From: Fluviicola sp.
GTDB taxonomy: Bacteria; Bacteroidota; Bacteroidia; Flavobacteriales_D; Crocinitomicaceae
NCBI RefSeq assembly: GCF_030151805.1
Contig: NZ_JASLCN010000347.1
Span: 1-6,912, forward strand
Length of the DNA stretch: 6,912 bases
Reading direction: 5' to 3'
The notes beneath the pieces were generated by a model. That model was not told where the DNA came from, made no database searches, and saw only the letters and a program-made list of their open reading frames with translations. Shown here piece after piece: positions 5,727 to 6,912 of this stretch (the first letter of the stretch is position 1; the number at the start of each line of letters is the position of its first letter). A program made the position numbers and the translations under genes.

Positions 5727-6912
5727 ATGTTGCGACCAAAACAAGCGAAGAAGGAAAAGATTCAACTAACCCGCGACAGCTATAAAAAAGCACGCAAACT
5801 TTTTCACTATTTAAAGCCCTACCGTTTCGAATACGGGATCGGATGGATCTTTTTGGTTTTATCTACTTCGGTAGGACTGATCTTCCCGATTCTTCTCGGA
5901 CAATTGCTCGGATTAAGTACCGGTTCTCAAACAAGTATGGCCGAAGCCATCAAAGCAATTGATTTGTCCAACATCACAACTGTTGCAATTACTTTATTTG
6001 CACTCTTCGGTGGACAAGCGATCTTCAGTTATTTCCGTGTAGTCTTATTTACCAACGTAACTGAAAAGGCGCTTCGTGATTTGAGATACGACGTTTTTCA
6101 AAAAATGCTTCACCTTCCGATGGATTTCTTCAACAAGAATACGGTCGGAGAATTGACCAGCAGATTGTCTTCGGACATTACTCAAATCCAGGAAACACTC
6201 CGGACGACTGTTGCAGAATTCTTCAGACAAATCGTGATGGTCATCGGTGGAATCGCTTATTTGACTTTTGTGTCCTGGAAATTGTCCTTGATCATGCTTT
6301 CTACCGTGCCGGTAATTATGATCGTTGCGGTTCTTTTCGGACGTTTCATCAAGCGTTTGTCTAAAGAAGCGCAGGATCAAACAGCAACTTCCAATGCCAT
6401 TGCCGAAGAATCCTTAACGGGAATCGGAAATATCAAGGCTTTCACGAATGAGAATTACCTCCTCAAACGTTTCAAATCATCCATTGAAGAAATTCGTCGC
6501 TTAAATATCAAAAGCGGAATCTGGAGAGGTTTGTTCATTTCCTTTATGGTATTCTGTATGTTCGGGTCGATCGTTTTCATCGTTTGGCAGGGATTGTTAA
6601 TGACGCAGGGAACAAATCCTGAATTAAGCGGCGGCGATTTGTATTCTTTCTTAATGGTAACATTGCTGATGGCTGCCAGTATCGGTTCTTTACCTGATTT
6701 CTATTCCGGAATTCAGAAAACAATCGGTGGGACGGAAAAATTGATGGACATTATCAACGAAAGCAGTGAAAGTGATTTATTTAAAGGAACAAACACTCCG
6801 GATATCGACGGTTCTATTCGCTTTGAAAACGTACATTTTTCTTATCCTCAGCGTTCTGAAATCGAAGTGTTAAAAGGTATTTCTTTTGAATTGAACCGAA
6901 ATGAGACGTTGG
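5727..6912 (+). CDS. ABC exporter, MsbA/ABCB type (3' end missing)
   Basis: The first 395 residues of a half-transporter, running off the right edge; full members are usually 580-610 residues. A basic cytosolic N-terminus (1-33) precedes a type I exporter transmembrane domain with six predicted helices, near 36-60, 86-108, 165-182, 185-205, 268-290 and 303-322. Family patterns include LRDLRYDVFQKMLHLPMDFFNKNTVGELTSRLSSD (written here with its key coupling-helix residues at 117-150) and the EESLTGIGNIKAFTNE segment (227-242). The nucleotide-binding domain begins at about 363 with IRFENVHFSYP, whose Tyr373 is the A-loop residue that stacks on adenine; the window ends a few residues before Walker A. 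It probably works as a homodimer in the inner membrane exporting lipid, drug or peptide; substrate cannot be told from the sequence. The ATG follows AGGA at a loose Shine-Dalgarno distance. Confidence 0.93.
   Translation, partial: MLRPKQAKKEKIQLTRDSYKKARKLFHYLKPYRFEYGIGWIFLVLSTSVGLIFPILLGQLLGLSTGSQTSMAEAIKAIDLSNITTVAITLFALFGGQAIFSYFRVVLFTNVTEKALRDLRYDVFQKMLHLPMDFFNKNTVGELTSRLSSDITQIQETLRTTVAEFFRQIVMVIGGIAYLTFVSWKLSLIMLSTVPVIMIVAVLFGRFIKRLSKEAQDQTATSNAIAEESLTGIGNIKAFTNENYLLKRFKSSIEEIRRLNIKSGIWRGLFISFMVFCMFGSIVFIVWQGLLMTQGTNPELSGGDLYSFLMVTLLMAASIGSLPDFYSGIQKTIGGTEKLMDIINESSESDLFKGTNTPDIDGSIRFENVHFSYPQRSEIEVLKGISFELNRNETL

Noticed and set aside
6045..6380. 111-codon minus-strand open frame
   Set aside because: It is antisense to the transmembrane domain of the ABC exporter and rich in His, Asn and Arg, as expected of a shadow frame.

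Overview
The window looks like an ordinary chromosomal segment of a member of the Bacteroidota, most likely a flavobacterium-like organism. Four things point there: a TonB-dependent receptor with an N-terminal CarboxypepD_reg-like domain; an L34 protein of Bacteroidota type; almost no Shine-Dalgarno sequences; and three good matches to the Bacteroidota sigma-factor promoter, TTG/TTTG, 18-19 bases, then TAnnTTTG. The base composition is moderately AT-rich and even. I see no rRNA, tRNA, CRISPR array, transposase or phage gene.

Layout. Positions 1-277 hold no intact gene. On the minus strand there is a protein-like reading frame that seems broken by a single-base frameshift (5-255), plus a short palindromic element (252-273) and a hairpin (202-226). 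From 278 to 5539 every gene is on the minus strand. In transcription order these are rpmH (L34) with its own promoter and a very clear intrinsic terminator; a threonine aldolase with its own promoter, overlapping by 4 bases a lipoprotein gene; a small acidic protein of unknown function; then a TonB-dependent receptor followed after 9 bases by a secreted TPR-like protein. On the plus strand from 5727 to the right edge is the first two thirds of an ABC exporter of the MsbA/ABCB type, cut off just before Walker A. rpmH and the exporter are divergent and share a 187-base promoter region containing two palindromes.

How the genes work together. The receptor and TPR-like protein probably form a two-gene envelope operon, but no SusD, siderophore or metal gene identifies a substrate. 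The aldolase and lipoprotein are translationally coupled by position, though no functional link is evident. L34 and the exporter are neighbours only through their back-to-back promoters.

I found no convincing new biological system. The points most worth a second look are the decayed or frameshifted reading frame at the left edge, the palindrome and one-turn direct repeat in the rpmH leader, the short palindrome centred between the divergent promoters, and the 8-base periodic repeat at 3563-3602.
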